A DNA stretch of 50,084 nucleotides from assembly GCA_018657885.1 (NCBI GenBank), contig JABHWG010000137.1:1-50084 (forward strand), read 5' to 3'. The DNA is from Pelagibacteraceae bacterium (GTDB taxonomy: Bacteria; Pseudomonadota; Alphaproteobacteria; HIMB59; GCA-002718135). This document shows, one piece after another, positions 31,886-40,465 of this stretch. Each line of letters begins with the position of its first letter. The stretch's first letter is position 1. Under the pieces are notes generated by a model. It was not told the origin of the DNA and made no database searches. It saw nothing but the letters and a program-made list of their open reading frames with translations. Made by a program: the position numbers and the translations under genes.

Positions 31886-33076
31886 CTATTCAATAATTTC
31901 AGCAACAACTCCAGCACCAACTGTTCTACCACCTTCTCTAATTGCAAACTTCAAACCTTTATCCATTGCAATTGGTGAAAGTAAAGTAACTTCCATTGTA
32001 ATGTTATCTCCAGGCATTACCATTTCAGTTCCTTCAGGTAGTTTAATAGTGCCAGTTACATCTGTAGTTCTAAAATAAAACTGTGGTCTATAATTTGAGA
32101 AGAAAGGTGTATGTCTACCTCCCTCTTCTTTTTTAAGAACATATGCTTCAGCTTTAAATTTTGTATGTGGCTTAATTGATCCAGGTTTAGCTAAAACTTG
32201 ACCTCTTTCAACTTCTTCTCTTTTTGTTCCACGAAGTAATACTCCCACGTTGTCACCTGCTTCTCCCGAGTCTAAAAGCTTTCTAAACATTTCAACACCA
32301 GTACAAATGGTTTTTTGAGGCTCTCTAATACCTAAGATTTCAATTTCTTCACCAACCTTAACCTGACCTTGCTCAATACGACCTGTTACAACTGTTCCTC
32401 TGCCTGAGATTGAGAATACATCCTCAACTGGCATTAAGAATGTTTGGTCAATTGGTCTTATTGGTTGAGGAATAGATTCATCAACAGCTTTCATTAGTTC
32501 AAGAATTGAGTTTTTTCCAATTTCATCATCTCTACCTTCTAGGGCAGCCAGAGCAGAACCTTTAATAACTGGAATAGTACCACCTGGGAATTCATATGAG
32601 GTAAGAAGCTCTCTTATTTCCATTTCTACAAGTTCTATTAACTCTTTATCATCAACTTGATCAACTTTGTTCATGTAAACAACAAGTGCTGGAACGCCAA
32701 CCTGTCTAGCAAGAAGAATGTGTTCTCTAGTTTGAGGCATAGGACCATCTGCGGCATTAACTACAAGTATTCCACCGTCCATTTGAGCAGCACCAGTAAT
32801 CATGTTTTTTACATAGTCAGCGTGACCAGGGCAATCAACGTGTGCGTAATGTCTTGCTTCTGTTTCGTATTCTACATGAGCTGTAGAAATTGTAATTCCG
32901 CGTTCTCTTTCTTCAGGAGCCTTATCAATATTAGCATAGTCAGTAAACTCTGCCCCTCCAGATTCTGCTAACACTTTTGTTATTGCAGCAGTTAAAGTAG
33001 TTTTTCCGTGGTCTACGTGTCCAACAGTACCGATGTTACAATGCGGTTTATTTCTTTCAAATTTTGCTTTAGCCAT
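31886..33076 (-). CDS. tuf: Elongation factor Tu
   Basis: Delivers aminoacyl-tRNA to the ribosome. The GTPase motifs are GHVDHGKT at residues 19-26, [12 protein letters not shown], and NKVD. It has 396 residues, near-identical in pattern to other EF-Tu. It is the only tuf in the window and lies in the tRNA-Tyr, tRNA-Gly, tuf, tRNA-Trp, secE, nusG order seen at the E. coli tufB locus in similar form. Confidence 0.99.
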   Translation of the reverse strand: MAKAKFERNKPHCNIGTVGHVDHGKTTLTAAITKVLAESGGAEFTDYANIDKAPEERERGITISTAHVEYETEARHYAHVDCPGHADYVKNMITGAAQMDGGILVVNAADGPMPQTREHILLARQVGVPALVVYMNKVDQVDDKELIELVEMEIRELLTSYEFPGGTIPVIKGSALAALEGRDDEIGKNSILELMKAVDESIPQPIRPIDQTFLMPVEDVFSISGRGTVVTGRIEQGQVKVGEEIEILGIREPQKTICTGVEMFRKLLDSGEAGDNVGVLLRGTKREEVERGQVLAKPGSIKPHTKFKAEAYVLKKEEGGRHTPFFSNYRPQFYFRTTDVTGTIKLPEGTEMVMPGDNITMEVTLLSPIAMDKGLKFAIREGGRTVGAGVVAEIIE

Positions 33077-33107
33077 TTTTATTTACCCCAGTATTAAATA
33101 TTCATTT

Positions 33108-33181
33108 TGGAGCGGGTGAAGGGAATCGAACCCTCGTAGCCAGCTTGGAAGGCTGGAGCTTTACCACTAAGCTACACCCGC
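33108..33181 (-). tRNA. tRNA-Gly (anticodon TCC)
   Basis: A 74-nt gene with acceptor stem GCGGGTG/CACCCGC, anticodon stem CCAGC/GCTGG, and loop CTTCCAA giving anticodon TCC (codon GGA). TTCGATT T-loop, encoded CCA. It lies 31 bp upstream of tuf. Confidence 0.97.
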
Positions 33182-33229
33182 TTTATATCTGACTCACTCA
33201 CTCATTACTTTTTTCCTACTCTCCATTTA

Positions 33230-33315
33230 TGGTGGAGGGGGTAGGATTCGAACCTACGTACGCTCACGCGGGCGGATTTACAGTCCGCTGCCTTTAACCA
33301 CTCGACCACCCCTCC
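33230..33315 (-). tRNA. tRNA-Tyr (anticodon GTA)
   Basis: An 86-nt gene with acceptor stem GGAGGGG/CCCCTCC, anticodon stem GCGGA/TCCGC, and loop CTGTAAA giving anticodon GTA. It has the long variable arm of class II tRNAs, TTCGAAT T-loop and encoded CCA. It is the first gene of the ribosomal super-cluster. Confidence 0.97.
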
Positions 33316-33330
33316 AAATTTGAAGAAAAT

Positions 33331-33362
33331 GGCACATACTAATAAATTAGTATGATTGTCAA
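33331..33362 (-). promoter_or_regulatory. Candidate promoter with a perfect 20-bp palindrome upstream of tRNA-Tyr
   Basis: The minus strand reads a consensus -35 TTGACA (33362-33357). Two bases later comes a perfect palindrome of 9-nt arms CATACTAAT and ATTAGTATG with a 2-bp centre (33354-33335). A weak -10 such as TATGTG sits 18 bp after the -35, overlapping the right arm. Either the palindrome is an operator in the promoter spacer or the overlap is chance. The rest of the 171-bp tRNA-Tyr/rlmB gap shows nothing else I can support. Confidence 0.5.
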
Positions 33363-33486
33363 TCTAAAACAACTTACTTCCACCTTAAGTTACGAAAGTT
33401 CTTTAAAGCGGGCTCCTTTTAGACAAAAAATTAGAATTTGTATATATCTAGATTTTATTTAATGTACAAAAATAGCAAAAATTTAT

Positions 33487-34251
33487 ATGTCAAAAAAAAA
33501 ACCTAAAAAGACTAATAATACTGGGAAATTTCAAACAATTTATGGTTTGCATGCAGTTAAGGCCGCTTTAATAAATAATAAAAGAGAGCATGAAGAGCTC
33601 TTTATTAATGAAAATCATCGTAATTTAGCTGAAAAGTATAAATCTAAAATAAGGAAAATTACTTTTCTTGATCAAAAAGACTTTAAAAAAATTTATGGTG
33701 GTGAAAATTCAACCCAGTCCATAGTGTTAAAAACTAAAGATTTTGAAAGACCGAGTTTAGCTCAGTTTATAAAAAATGAAGATTTAGAAGATAAATCCGT
33801 TATACTTGCTTTAGATCAAATAACTGATCCTCAAAATATAGGGTCTATTATGCGATCATCTGCATTATTCAATTGCAAAGGCATAATAGTAGCAAAAGAT
33901 AATTCTCCTGACTTGACGCCCTCGTTATTTAAAGCAGCTTCAGGAGCTGCTGAAATTATAAATTTTTTTAAAGTAACAAATTTAAAAAGAAGTATCTCTG
34001 ATTTAAAAAAATATGGTTACTGGGTTTATGGTTTTGACTCCTCAGATGAAAAACAAAGTCCTGGAATAAAATTTTCAAAAAAATCTATACTAGTTTTTGG
34101 TTCTGAGGGAAAAGGGATGAGAGAATTAGTTAAAAAAGAATGTGATGAGTTAATAAAAATAAATATGAAACCTAACAAAGAATTTGGGATAGATAGTTTG
34201 AATGTATCTAATGCTACAGCTATAGCTCTTTATGAGTTTTATAAATCTTGA
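33487..34251 (+). CDS. rlmB: SpoU/TrmH-family rRNA 2'-O-methyltransferase, RlmB-like
   Basis: S-adenosylmethionine-dependent 2'-O-methylation, most likely of G2251 in 23S rRNA. A substrate-binding N-terminal domain (IYGLHAVKAAL) precedes the knot-fold motifs LDQITDPQNIGSIMRSS, LVFGSEGKGM and SLNVSNATAIALYEF. It has 254 residues, with a lysine-rich start. It is transcribed away from tRNA-Tyr and converges on tRNA-Thr. A tRNA substrate (TrmH) cannot be fully excluded. Confidence 0.92.
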   Translation: MSKKKPKKTNNTGKFQTIYGLHAVKAALINNKREHEELFINENHRNLAEKYKSKIRKITFLDQKDFKKIYGGENSTQSIVLKTKDFERPSLAQFIKNEDLEDKSVILALDQITDPQNIGSIMRSSALFNCKGIIVAKDNSPDLTPSLFKAASGAAEIINFFKVTNLKRSISDLKKYGYWVYGFDSSDEKQSPGIKFSKKSILVFGSEGKGMRELVKKECDELIKINMKPNKEFGIDSLNVSNATAIALYEFYKS

Positions 34252-34259
34252 TTATTAAA

Positions 34260-34335
<76 letters not shown>

Positions 34336-34385
34336 ACTAAATGCCATTTACAATTAAATTAAATATTCGACAAGTGATTTATTAG

Positions 34386-34505
34386 TTAAATACCAGGAAT
34401 ATAAGGGACGCCATCTCCTTTAGCTTTTTCATTAATTTCATTTAGTGAAGAACAAGCTGTTATAGGTGATACTAACAAAAATAATAATATCAAAAGTTTT
34501 TTCAT
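34386..34505 (-). CDS. Small lipoprotein of 39 residues, unknown role
   Basis: An ATG at 34505 opens a 39-residue frame ending in TAA at 34388-34386. The product begins with MKK, a hydrophobic core (LLILLFLLVSP), and the lipobox ITAC with Cys18. After signal peptidase II cleavage a mature peptide of 22 residues would remain, ending in DGVPYIPGI. It starts 4 bp after the fdhA stop, so it is probably the last gene of the formate dehydrogenase operon. I do not recognise a family. Alternatives are a membrane-anchored peptide unrelated to formate dehydrogenase, or an entericidin-like lipoprotein. Confidence 0.7.
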   Translation of the reverse strand: MKKLLILLFLLVSPITACSSLNEINEKAKGDGVPYIPGI

Positions 34506-34509
34506 GATT

Positions 34510-37266
34510 TTAACTTATCTTTTCTATTTTTGCAGCGCAATATTTAAATTCTGGAATTTTTCCAAAAGGATCTAGGGCGGGATTAGTTAAAAGATTTGCA
34601 GCAGCTTCATTATAACAAAATGGTATAAAAATAACACCCTCGGGAATAGTTCTGTCTTCTCTTACTCTAATGTTAATTGAACCTCTTCTAGTTGATACTT
34701 TTATTTGATCTCCAGGTTTCATATTATTTTTTAAAATTTCATTTGGTGATATTGACACAGTCGCCACAGGCTCAAGTGCATCAAGGTTAGAGGCTTTTCG
34801 AGTCATTGCACCTGTATGCCAATGCTCCAACTGCCTTCCAGTAGTAAGTATCATTTCATAATCTTCATCTGGAACTTCATTAGGGGAAGTAACGCTTGCT
34901 GGTACAAATTTTCCTCTGCCAGTTTCATTTGGAAATTTATCTCCAAAAACTATTTCCTCTCCAGGTGTCGTAGGAGATTTACTTGGATATGTGACTGAGC
35001 TCTCTTGATCTAATCTATCCCAACTAATGTTATTTAACGAAGGCATTGTTTGTGACATCTCTTTATAAATCTCTCTAGGATGTTTATATTCCCAATTTAA
35101 ACCCATTCTTTTCCCTAGTTCATTTGTAATCCACCAGTCTTCTTTGGCTAATCCAGGCGCATCAAGAGCCTTACGTCCCATTTGGACTTGTCTATTTGTA
35201 TTAGTAGCTGTTCCATTTTTTTCTGGCCAAGCAGATGCTGGAAAAATCACATCAGCATATGTTGCAGTCTCTGTTAGAAAAATATCTTGAACAACTAAGT
35301 GTTCTAACATTTGAAGAGCTTCCCTTGCATGATTAAGATCAGGATCTGACATTGCTGGATTTTCTCCAAGAATATACATTCCTATAATTTCATCTTCATG
35401 AATTGCATCCATAATTTCCACAACTGTTAAACCTTTTTTATCATCTAAAGTTGTGTTCCAAAATTTTTCAAAAAAATCTTGCTTGTCACTTTTCTCAACT
35501 AACTGATAATCAGGATACATCATCGGTATCATTCCTGCGTCTGAAGCACCTTGAACATTGTTTTGACCCCTAAGTGGGTGAAGTCCAGCTCCTCTCCTAC
35601 CAACATTACCCGTCATCAATGCTAAAGAAATTAAACAACGTGCATTATCAGTTCCATGAACATGTTGTGAAACCCCCATACCCCAAAAAATAATACCTTT
35701 ATCAGTTTTGGCATACAGTCTTGCAACTTCACGTATCATACTAGCTTTTATTCCTGTCTGGTCTTCCATTAATTCTGGTGGGTAGTTTTTTAAATGATTT
35801 TGTAATTCATCAAATCCTGATGTCTGTTTTTTTATATATTCCTCATTAAATAAACCTTCTTCAATAATGACATTCATAATAGAATTCAGAAGAGCAACAT
35901 CTGAGCCTGATTTAAATTGCAACATATGAGTTGCATGTTTCTTTAAGGCATGACCTCTTGGATCCATTACAATAAGTTTAGATCCTTTCTTAGCCGCATT
36001 TTTGAAAAAAGTTGCTGCAACTGGATGATTTTCAGTTGGGTTAGCGCCAATAACAATTATAACTTCCGAATGCTGAACTTCATAAAATGGAGCAGTAACA
36101 GCTCCAGAACCAATCGTTTCCAATAAAGCTGCAACTGAAGATGCATGACATAATCGTGTACAGTGATCAACGTTATTTGTATTAAAACCCGTTCTAATAA
36201 GTTTTTGAAAAAGATATGCTTCTTCATTAGAACACTTAGCTGAACCAAACCCAGCTAAATTACTTTTTCCGTTTCTTTTCTTTTTAATTTCAATAAATCC
36301 ATTAGCAGCATAATCTAATGCTTCATCCCATGTAGCCTCCCTGAAATACTCATGAATATTTGAAAATTTAATAATTGGGTGTAGGTCTTTTTCTTTACCT
36401 TTAATTCTTATTAAAGGCTTAGTTAATCTCTCAGAATTGCTCACGTAATCAAAACCAAATCTTCCTTTTACACAAAGTCTATTTTTATTTGCAGGTCCAT
36501 CAACACCGTTGACAAATTTTATATCATTACCTTTAACATTATATTCAATTTGACAACCAACACCGCAATATGGGCACACGCTTTTAACTTTAGTATCTAC
36601 GTCACTTAATCCAACACCTTCTTTATCAACAACAGTTGCCGGCATAAGAGCTCCAGTTGGACATGCTTGCACACACTCTCCACATGCTACACAAGTACTG
36701 TCACCCATTGGGTCATCAAAATCAAAAACTATTTTTGAGCTTTCTCCTCTGTACGCCATGCCAATTACATCATTAACCTGCACCTCTCTACAGGCCCTGA
36801 CACAAAGATTACATTGGATACAAGCATCTAAATTTACTGCCATACTTGGGTGAGAATTATCAGACTGGCATGGAGTTTTACTTGGAAACCTACTTTCTTT
36901 TATATCAACTTTATCAATCCAATTCCAGAAATCTGAATTGTTATCATGTGCAATCTTTCTTTCTGGCTGGTCTGCTAAAAGTAATTCAAAAACTAATTCT
37001 CGAGATTTTTTTGCTTTACTTGATGCTGTTTGAACTTTCATATCAGCTGAAGGTTTTCTAATACAAGAAGCAGCTAACACCCTCTCTCCTTCAATCTCAA
37101 CCATACAAGCCCTACAATTTCCATCAGCTCTGTATCCAGGTTTATTTGCATAACACAAATGAGGAATTTCAGTACCAAGTCTATTAGCTACCTGCCATAT
37201 GGTTTCATCTTGAGTTGCCTCAACTTGCTTATCATTGAGATAAAATTTAATATTTTTATCATTCAT
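34510..37266 (-). CDS. fdhA: NAD-linked formate dehydrogenase, catalytic alpha subunit (Fdh1A/FdsA type)
   Basis: Oxidises formate to CO2 at a bis-MGD molybdenum or tungsten centre and passes electrons through Fe-S clusters to the beta subunit. The 918 residues hold a [2Fe-2S] domain (Cys38, 51, 54, 68), a two-cluster ferredoxin domain (CIQCNLCVRAC near 149-159 and CVACGECVQAC near 192-202), a further [4Fe-4S] site (Cys231, 234, 238, 265), and the bis-MGD domain. The metal ligand is Cys373 in TRLCHASS, not selenocysteine. There is no Tat signal, so the enzyme is cytoplasmic. Only one Cys and one His are seen at residues 98-133, where NuoG-type proteins have a His-Cys cluster. It overlaps the beta gene by 8 bp. 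Confidence 0.95.
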   Translation of the reverse strand: MNDKNIKFYLNDKQVEATQDETIWQVANRLGTEIPHLCYANKPGYRADGNCRACMVEIEGERVLAASCIRKPSADMKVQTASSKAKKSRELVFELLLADQPERKIAHDNNSDFWNWIDKVDIKESRFPSKTPCQSDNSHPSMAVNLDACIQCNLCVRACREVQVNDVIGMAYRGESSKIVFDFDDPMGDSTCVACGECVQACPTGALMPATVVDKEGVGLSDVDTKVKSVCPYCGVGCQIEYNVKGNDIKFVNGVDGPANKNRLCVKGRFGFDYVSNSERLTKPLIRIKGKEKDLHPIIKFSNIHEYFREATWDEALDYAANGFIEIKKKRNGKSNLAGFGSAKCSNEEAYLFQKLIRTGFNTNNVDHCTRLCHASSVAALLETIGSGAVTAPFYEVQHSEVIIVIGANPTENHPVAATFFKNAAKKGSKLIVMDPRGHALKKHATHMLQFKSGSDVALLNSIMNVIIEEGLFNEEYIKKQTSGFDELQNHLKNYPPELMEDQTGIKASMIREVARLYAKTDKGIIFWGMGVSQHVHGTDNARCLISLALMTGNVGRRGAGLHPLRGQNNVQGASDAGMIPMMYPDYQLVEKSDKQDFFEKFWNTTLDDKKGLTVVEIMDAIHEDEIIGMYILGENPAMSDPDLNHAREALQMLEHLVVQDIFLTETATYADVIFPASAWPEKNGTATNTNRQVQMGRKALDAPGLAKEDWWITNELGKRMGLNWEYKHPREIYKEMSQTMPSLNNISWDRLDQESSVTYPSKSPTTPGEEIVFGDKFPNETGRGKFVPASVTSPNEVPDEDYEMILTTGRQLEHWHTGAMTRKASNLDALEPVATVSISPNEILKNNMKPGDQIKVSTRRGSINIRVREDRTIPEGVIFIPFCYNEAAANLLTNPALDPFGKIPEFKYCAAKIEKIS

Positions 37267-38962
37267 AACTTATCTCTTTTTCAAAGTATTTTAAAACTGA
37301 ATTGAGTGGATTTGTAGCTGCTTGACCTAAGCCACAAATAGAAGCTTGGGACATTACTTCTGACAAATCAGAGAGTTTTTCTTTATTCCAAATTTTTTCT
37401 TTCATAAGCTTTACAGTTTTTTCTGTTCCAGCTCTACATGGAGTACATTGACCACAGCTTTCTTCTTCAAAAAATTTTAATAAATTTAATGCGACATCTT
37501 TCATATTATCCTTATCAGATAAGACAACAATTGCAGCAGAGCCTAAAAAACACCCTGTATCTGTTAATTCTTTTGATCCATAATCTAAGGGAATGTTATT
37601 CATTGAAGCAGGCAAAATACCTCCTGAAGCACCGCCTGGAAGATAACCTTTAAAGACATGGTCATCTTCTATGCCACCACAATAATCATCTATTAATTGC
37701 TGTATCGTAATTCCTGCTGGAGCAACTTTTACCCCAGGATTCTTAACACGACCAGATACAGAAAAACTATGAAAACCTTTTTTACCATCTATACCTTTTT
37801 CAGAGAACCAATTAGGACCTTTTTCAATTATATCTCTGATCCAAAACAATGTTTCTAGATTGTTGGTTAATGTGGGAGCGTTAAATAAACCCATTTCAGC
37901 AACATAAGGAGGTCTATGTCTTGGAAGACCTCTTTTACCTTCAATACTCTCTATCATAGCAGACTCTTCACCACATATATATGCTCCAGCACCTCTTCTT
38001 AAAATAAAATGTCCTTTTGGAATTATATTTTCTTTTTCTAATTTTAAAATTTCATCATTTAAAATTTGAATTACTGAGGGATACTCATCTCGCATATAAA
38101 TATAAACATTAGTTGCTTTGATAAACAGTGATGCAATAAGTGCCCCTTCCAGAAATCTATGAGGGTCTGTTTCTAAATATTTTCTATCTTTAAATGTCCC
38201 AGGCTCACCCTCATCTCCATTTACCGCTACATATTTTGTTCCATTGTACTTAGATACAATTTCCCATTTCATGCCTGTTGGAAAACCAGCTCCACCTTTA
38301 CCTTTAAGGCCACTTTCTTTTAGATACTCGATTATTTTTGTGTTTTGTATTTCTCCTTTTTTGATTTGGTTGGATATTTTATACCCTCCATCTTTTCTAT
38401 AATCATCCAAAGAAATATAATCGGGAATGACAACATCAAAATTTTTATTTTTTAATGCCTCTTCAACAGTTTTTAATGATGCTTTATCTACATAGTTTTT
38501 ACCTACACAAACAGTTGGCGCTACATCACATCTGCCCATACAGGGACCAGGGACTACTTTTATATTTTTATTTTCATTTTTTTTTAGATCACTAAGTAAT
38601 TTTTTTGCACCAAATAATTCACAAGTTAAACTTTCACAAACTCTTACAGTTTTAAGAGGTTCATAAGTTTCTGAATTTTTTACTATGTTAAAATGTGCAT
38701 AAAAAGTTGCTACTTCGTAAATTTCAGAAAGTGGTAAATTTATTATCATTGATAATGCAACTAGATGTTTGTCATATAAGACACCAAACTTATCCTGCAA
38801 TATATGAAAATATTCAATTAATTCGTCTCTCTTAAAACTCATTCCTTGAAATAGCGTTGATACCTCATCATAAAAGAGGTTTTCTACCTGTCTTCCTTTT
38901 GGTTTCCATCGTCTCTTCTTTTTCTTTAGAGAGCTATCGGTTTGAGAAATAAATTTATCCAT
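37259..38962 (-). CDS. fdhB: Formate dehydrogenase beta subunit, NuoE-NuoF fusion (Fdh1B type)
   Basis: Receives electrons from the alpha subunit and reduces NAD+. It is a 567-residue fusion. The NuoE-like part (about 1-175) has the [2Fe-2S] Cys109, Cys114, Cys141 and Cys145. The NuoF-like part (about 205-567) has the flavin/NADH motif GKGGAGFPTG at 221-230, GDEGEPGTFKDR at 249-260, and a [4Fe-4S] site (Cys503, 506, 509, 543). In FdsABG enzymes these are separate genes; the fused form resembles the tungsten Fdh1 of Methylobacterium/Methylorubrum. It is the first gene of the operon and diverges from tusA. Confidence 0.94.
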   Translation of the reverse strand: MDKFISQTDSSLKKKKRRWKPKGRQVENLFYDEVSTLFQGMSFKRDELIEYFHILQDKFGVLYDKHLVALSMIINLPLSEIYEVATFYAHFNIVKNSETYEPLKTVRVCESLTCELFGAKKLLSDLKKNENKNIKVVPGPCMGRCDVAPTVCVGKNYVDKASLKTVEEALKNKNFDVVIPDYISLDDYRKDGGYKISNQIKKGEIQNTKIIEYLKESGLKGKGGAGFPTGMKWEIVSKYNGTKYVAVNGDEGEPGTFKDRKYLETDPHRFLEGALIASLFIKATNVYIYMRDEYPSVIQILNDEILKLEKENIIPKGHFILRRGAGAYICGEESAMIESIEGKRGLPRHRPPYVAEMGLFNAPTLTNNLETLFWIRDIIEKGPNWFSEKGIDGKKGFHSFSVSGRVKNPGVKVAPAGITIQQLIDDYCGGIEDDHVFKGYLPGGASGGILPASMNNIPLDYGSKELTDTGCFLGSAAIVVLSDKDNMKDVALNLLKFFEEESCGQCTPCRAGTEKTVKLMKEKIWNKEKLSDLSEVMSQASICGLGQAATNPLNSVLKYFEKEISYE

Positions 38963-39002
38963 TTAAATTGAATTATTAATATATATTTTGTATCAGATTA
39001 AA

Positions 39003-39251
39003 ATGAAAGATTCAGTTGAAAATGATGAAATAGTTCTAGATACAAGCGGTACAGAATGTCCCATCCCAGTGCTTAAGGCTAGAAAACTTGCTCAAGAATT
39101 AAAAAATGGTAGCATAATCAAAGTGATAGCTACTGACCCCTTGGCAACAGCTGACTTCGAGCACTATTGTAACCAATCAGGTTTTGATTTTTTAGAAAGT
39201 TACAATGAGGATGAAAAAATTATAATTAGATATAAATTTAAAAAAAATTAA
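39003..39251 (+). CDS. tusA: TusA-family sulfur carrier
   Basis: Small protein that carries sulfur as a persulfide on a Cys. The 82-residue product has the signature CPIPVLKARK with Cys19. The ATG at 39003 fits better than the in-frame TTG at 38988. It is divergent from fdhB, with about 40 bp between them, and its stop overlaps the moeA stop by 2 bp. Context suggests sulfur supply for the Mo/W cofactor of formate dehydrogenase, a tRNA-thiolation role, or sulfur-oxidation relay linked to the soeABC-like genes. The sequence alone does not decide. Confidence 0.9.
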   Translation: MKDSVENDEIVLDTSGTECPIPVLKARKLAQELKNGSIIKVIATDPLATADFEHYCNQSGFDFLESYNEDEKIIIRYKFKKN

Positions 39252-40465
39252 ATAAACAATTTATCAAAATCATAAAAATCAAACACATCACCCTTTTTAA
39301 TAAGGTTTATATTTTCAGGAATTTCGACTACTCCATCTGAATATGAAATAGAAGATATCATACCTGAACCCTGTTTAGGGTATCTAGATATAAAATATTC
39401 ATTATTAATTAATTTTTTTGAAACCCTTAACCACTCAAGTCGTTTTGTTTTTTTAACCATTGAAAAGTCAGTCTTAATTTTTTCTGATGTAATCTTTAAC
39501 ATTGGTGAACCAATTAATTTTAGAATTAAAGGTCTAACTACAAATGCAAATAGCAACTGTACAGAAACAGGATTGCCAGGCAAACAGACAATATAAGTAT
39601 TTTTTATTTTACCTATTGCAATAGGCCTTCCTGGTTTAATGGCAGCTCGCCAAAAAAAAATTTTACCATTATTTTTTAAAGTATCAATTAAATGGTCTTC
39701 ATCTCCCACCGATGCTCCACCAGTGGTAATTATAAGGTTATATTTAGGTATTTGAGACAATATTTTAGTTTTAATCTTAACGGAGTTATCCGGAAGATTT
39801 CCTAAAAACTTCTTATCTATATAATTTTTATTTAAAAGGGAGCTTAATAAATAATAATTTGAATTATTAATTTTAGAATTTTTTAGTTTTATAGTTGGTT
39901 TTACTAACTCATTACCACTTGTAAAAAATCCAACTTTAAGTGAGGAATAAACTTTCACTTTATTGCATCCAATAGCTGCAATTAAATTTAAATTTCTACT
40001 GTCAATTTTAGATCCTTTTTTTAAAACCAAACTTCCTTTTGATATATCCTCCCCTTTTTGCCTGCAATTATCCCCATACAAAGGAATTTTTAATAAAGAG
40101 AGCTCAACATCAACAACATTTGTATTTTCTTGCATAACTACCGTATTAGAGTTTGATGGCATTTTTGCACCTGTAAAAATTCTTATAACTTCACCATCTA
40201 GAATTTTACTTGTTCCAATATCACCTGCTGCTATTCTATTTTTATTAATTTTTTTTTGTCTTTTATTCAAATCTTTTTTTAATAATGCGTATCCATCAAC
40301 TGCTGAGTTTTTAAAAGGAGGTAAATCTATTTTAGAGTAAATATTTTGTGCTAATATTTTATCTTCAGCATCAATTAGATTAATTATTTCTGTTTTAGAT
40401 ATAGTGCTAGGGCGCTTACTTATAAATGCTAAAATTTCTTTTAAATAAAGTGGTTTTTTGTTCAT
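39248..40465 (-). CDS. moeA: Molybdopterin molybdenumtransferase
   Basis: Inserts molybdate (or tungstate) into adenylylated molybdopterin. The 405-residue protein has the MoeA layout: DLPPFKNSAVDGYAL near residue 47, FTGAKMPSNSNTVVMQEN, and the C-terminal MPT-binding domain with TTGGASVGDEDHL and PGNPVS. It is the third gene of the tupB-mobB-moeA run and overlaps mobB by 4 bp. Confidence 0.95.
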   Translation of the reverse strand: MNKKPLYLKEILAFISKRPSTISKTEIINLIDAEDKILAQNIYSKIDLPPFKNSAVDGYALLKKDLNKRQKKINKNRIAAGDIGTSKILDGEVIRIFTGAKMPSNSNTVVMQENTNVVDVELSLLKIPLYGDNCRQKGEDISKGSLVLKKGSKIDSRNLNLIAAIGCNKVKVYSSLKVGFFTSGNELVKPTIKLKNSKINNSNYYLLSSLLNKNYIDKKFLGNLPDNSVKIKTKILSQIPKYNLIITTGGASVGDEDHLIDTLKNNGKIFFWRAAIKPGRPIAIGKIKNTYIVCLPGNPVSVQLLFAFVVRPLILKLIGSPMLKITSEKIKTDFSMVKKTKRLEWLRVSKKLINNEYFISRYPKQGSGMISSISYSDGVVEIPENINLIKKGDVFDFYDFDKLFI

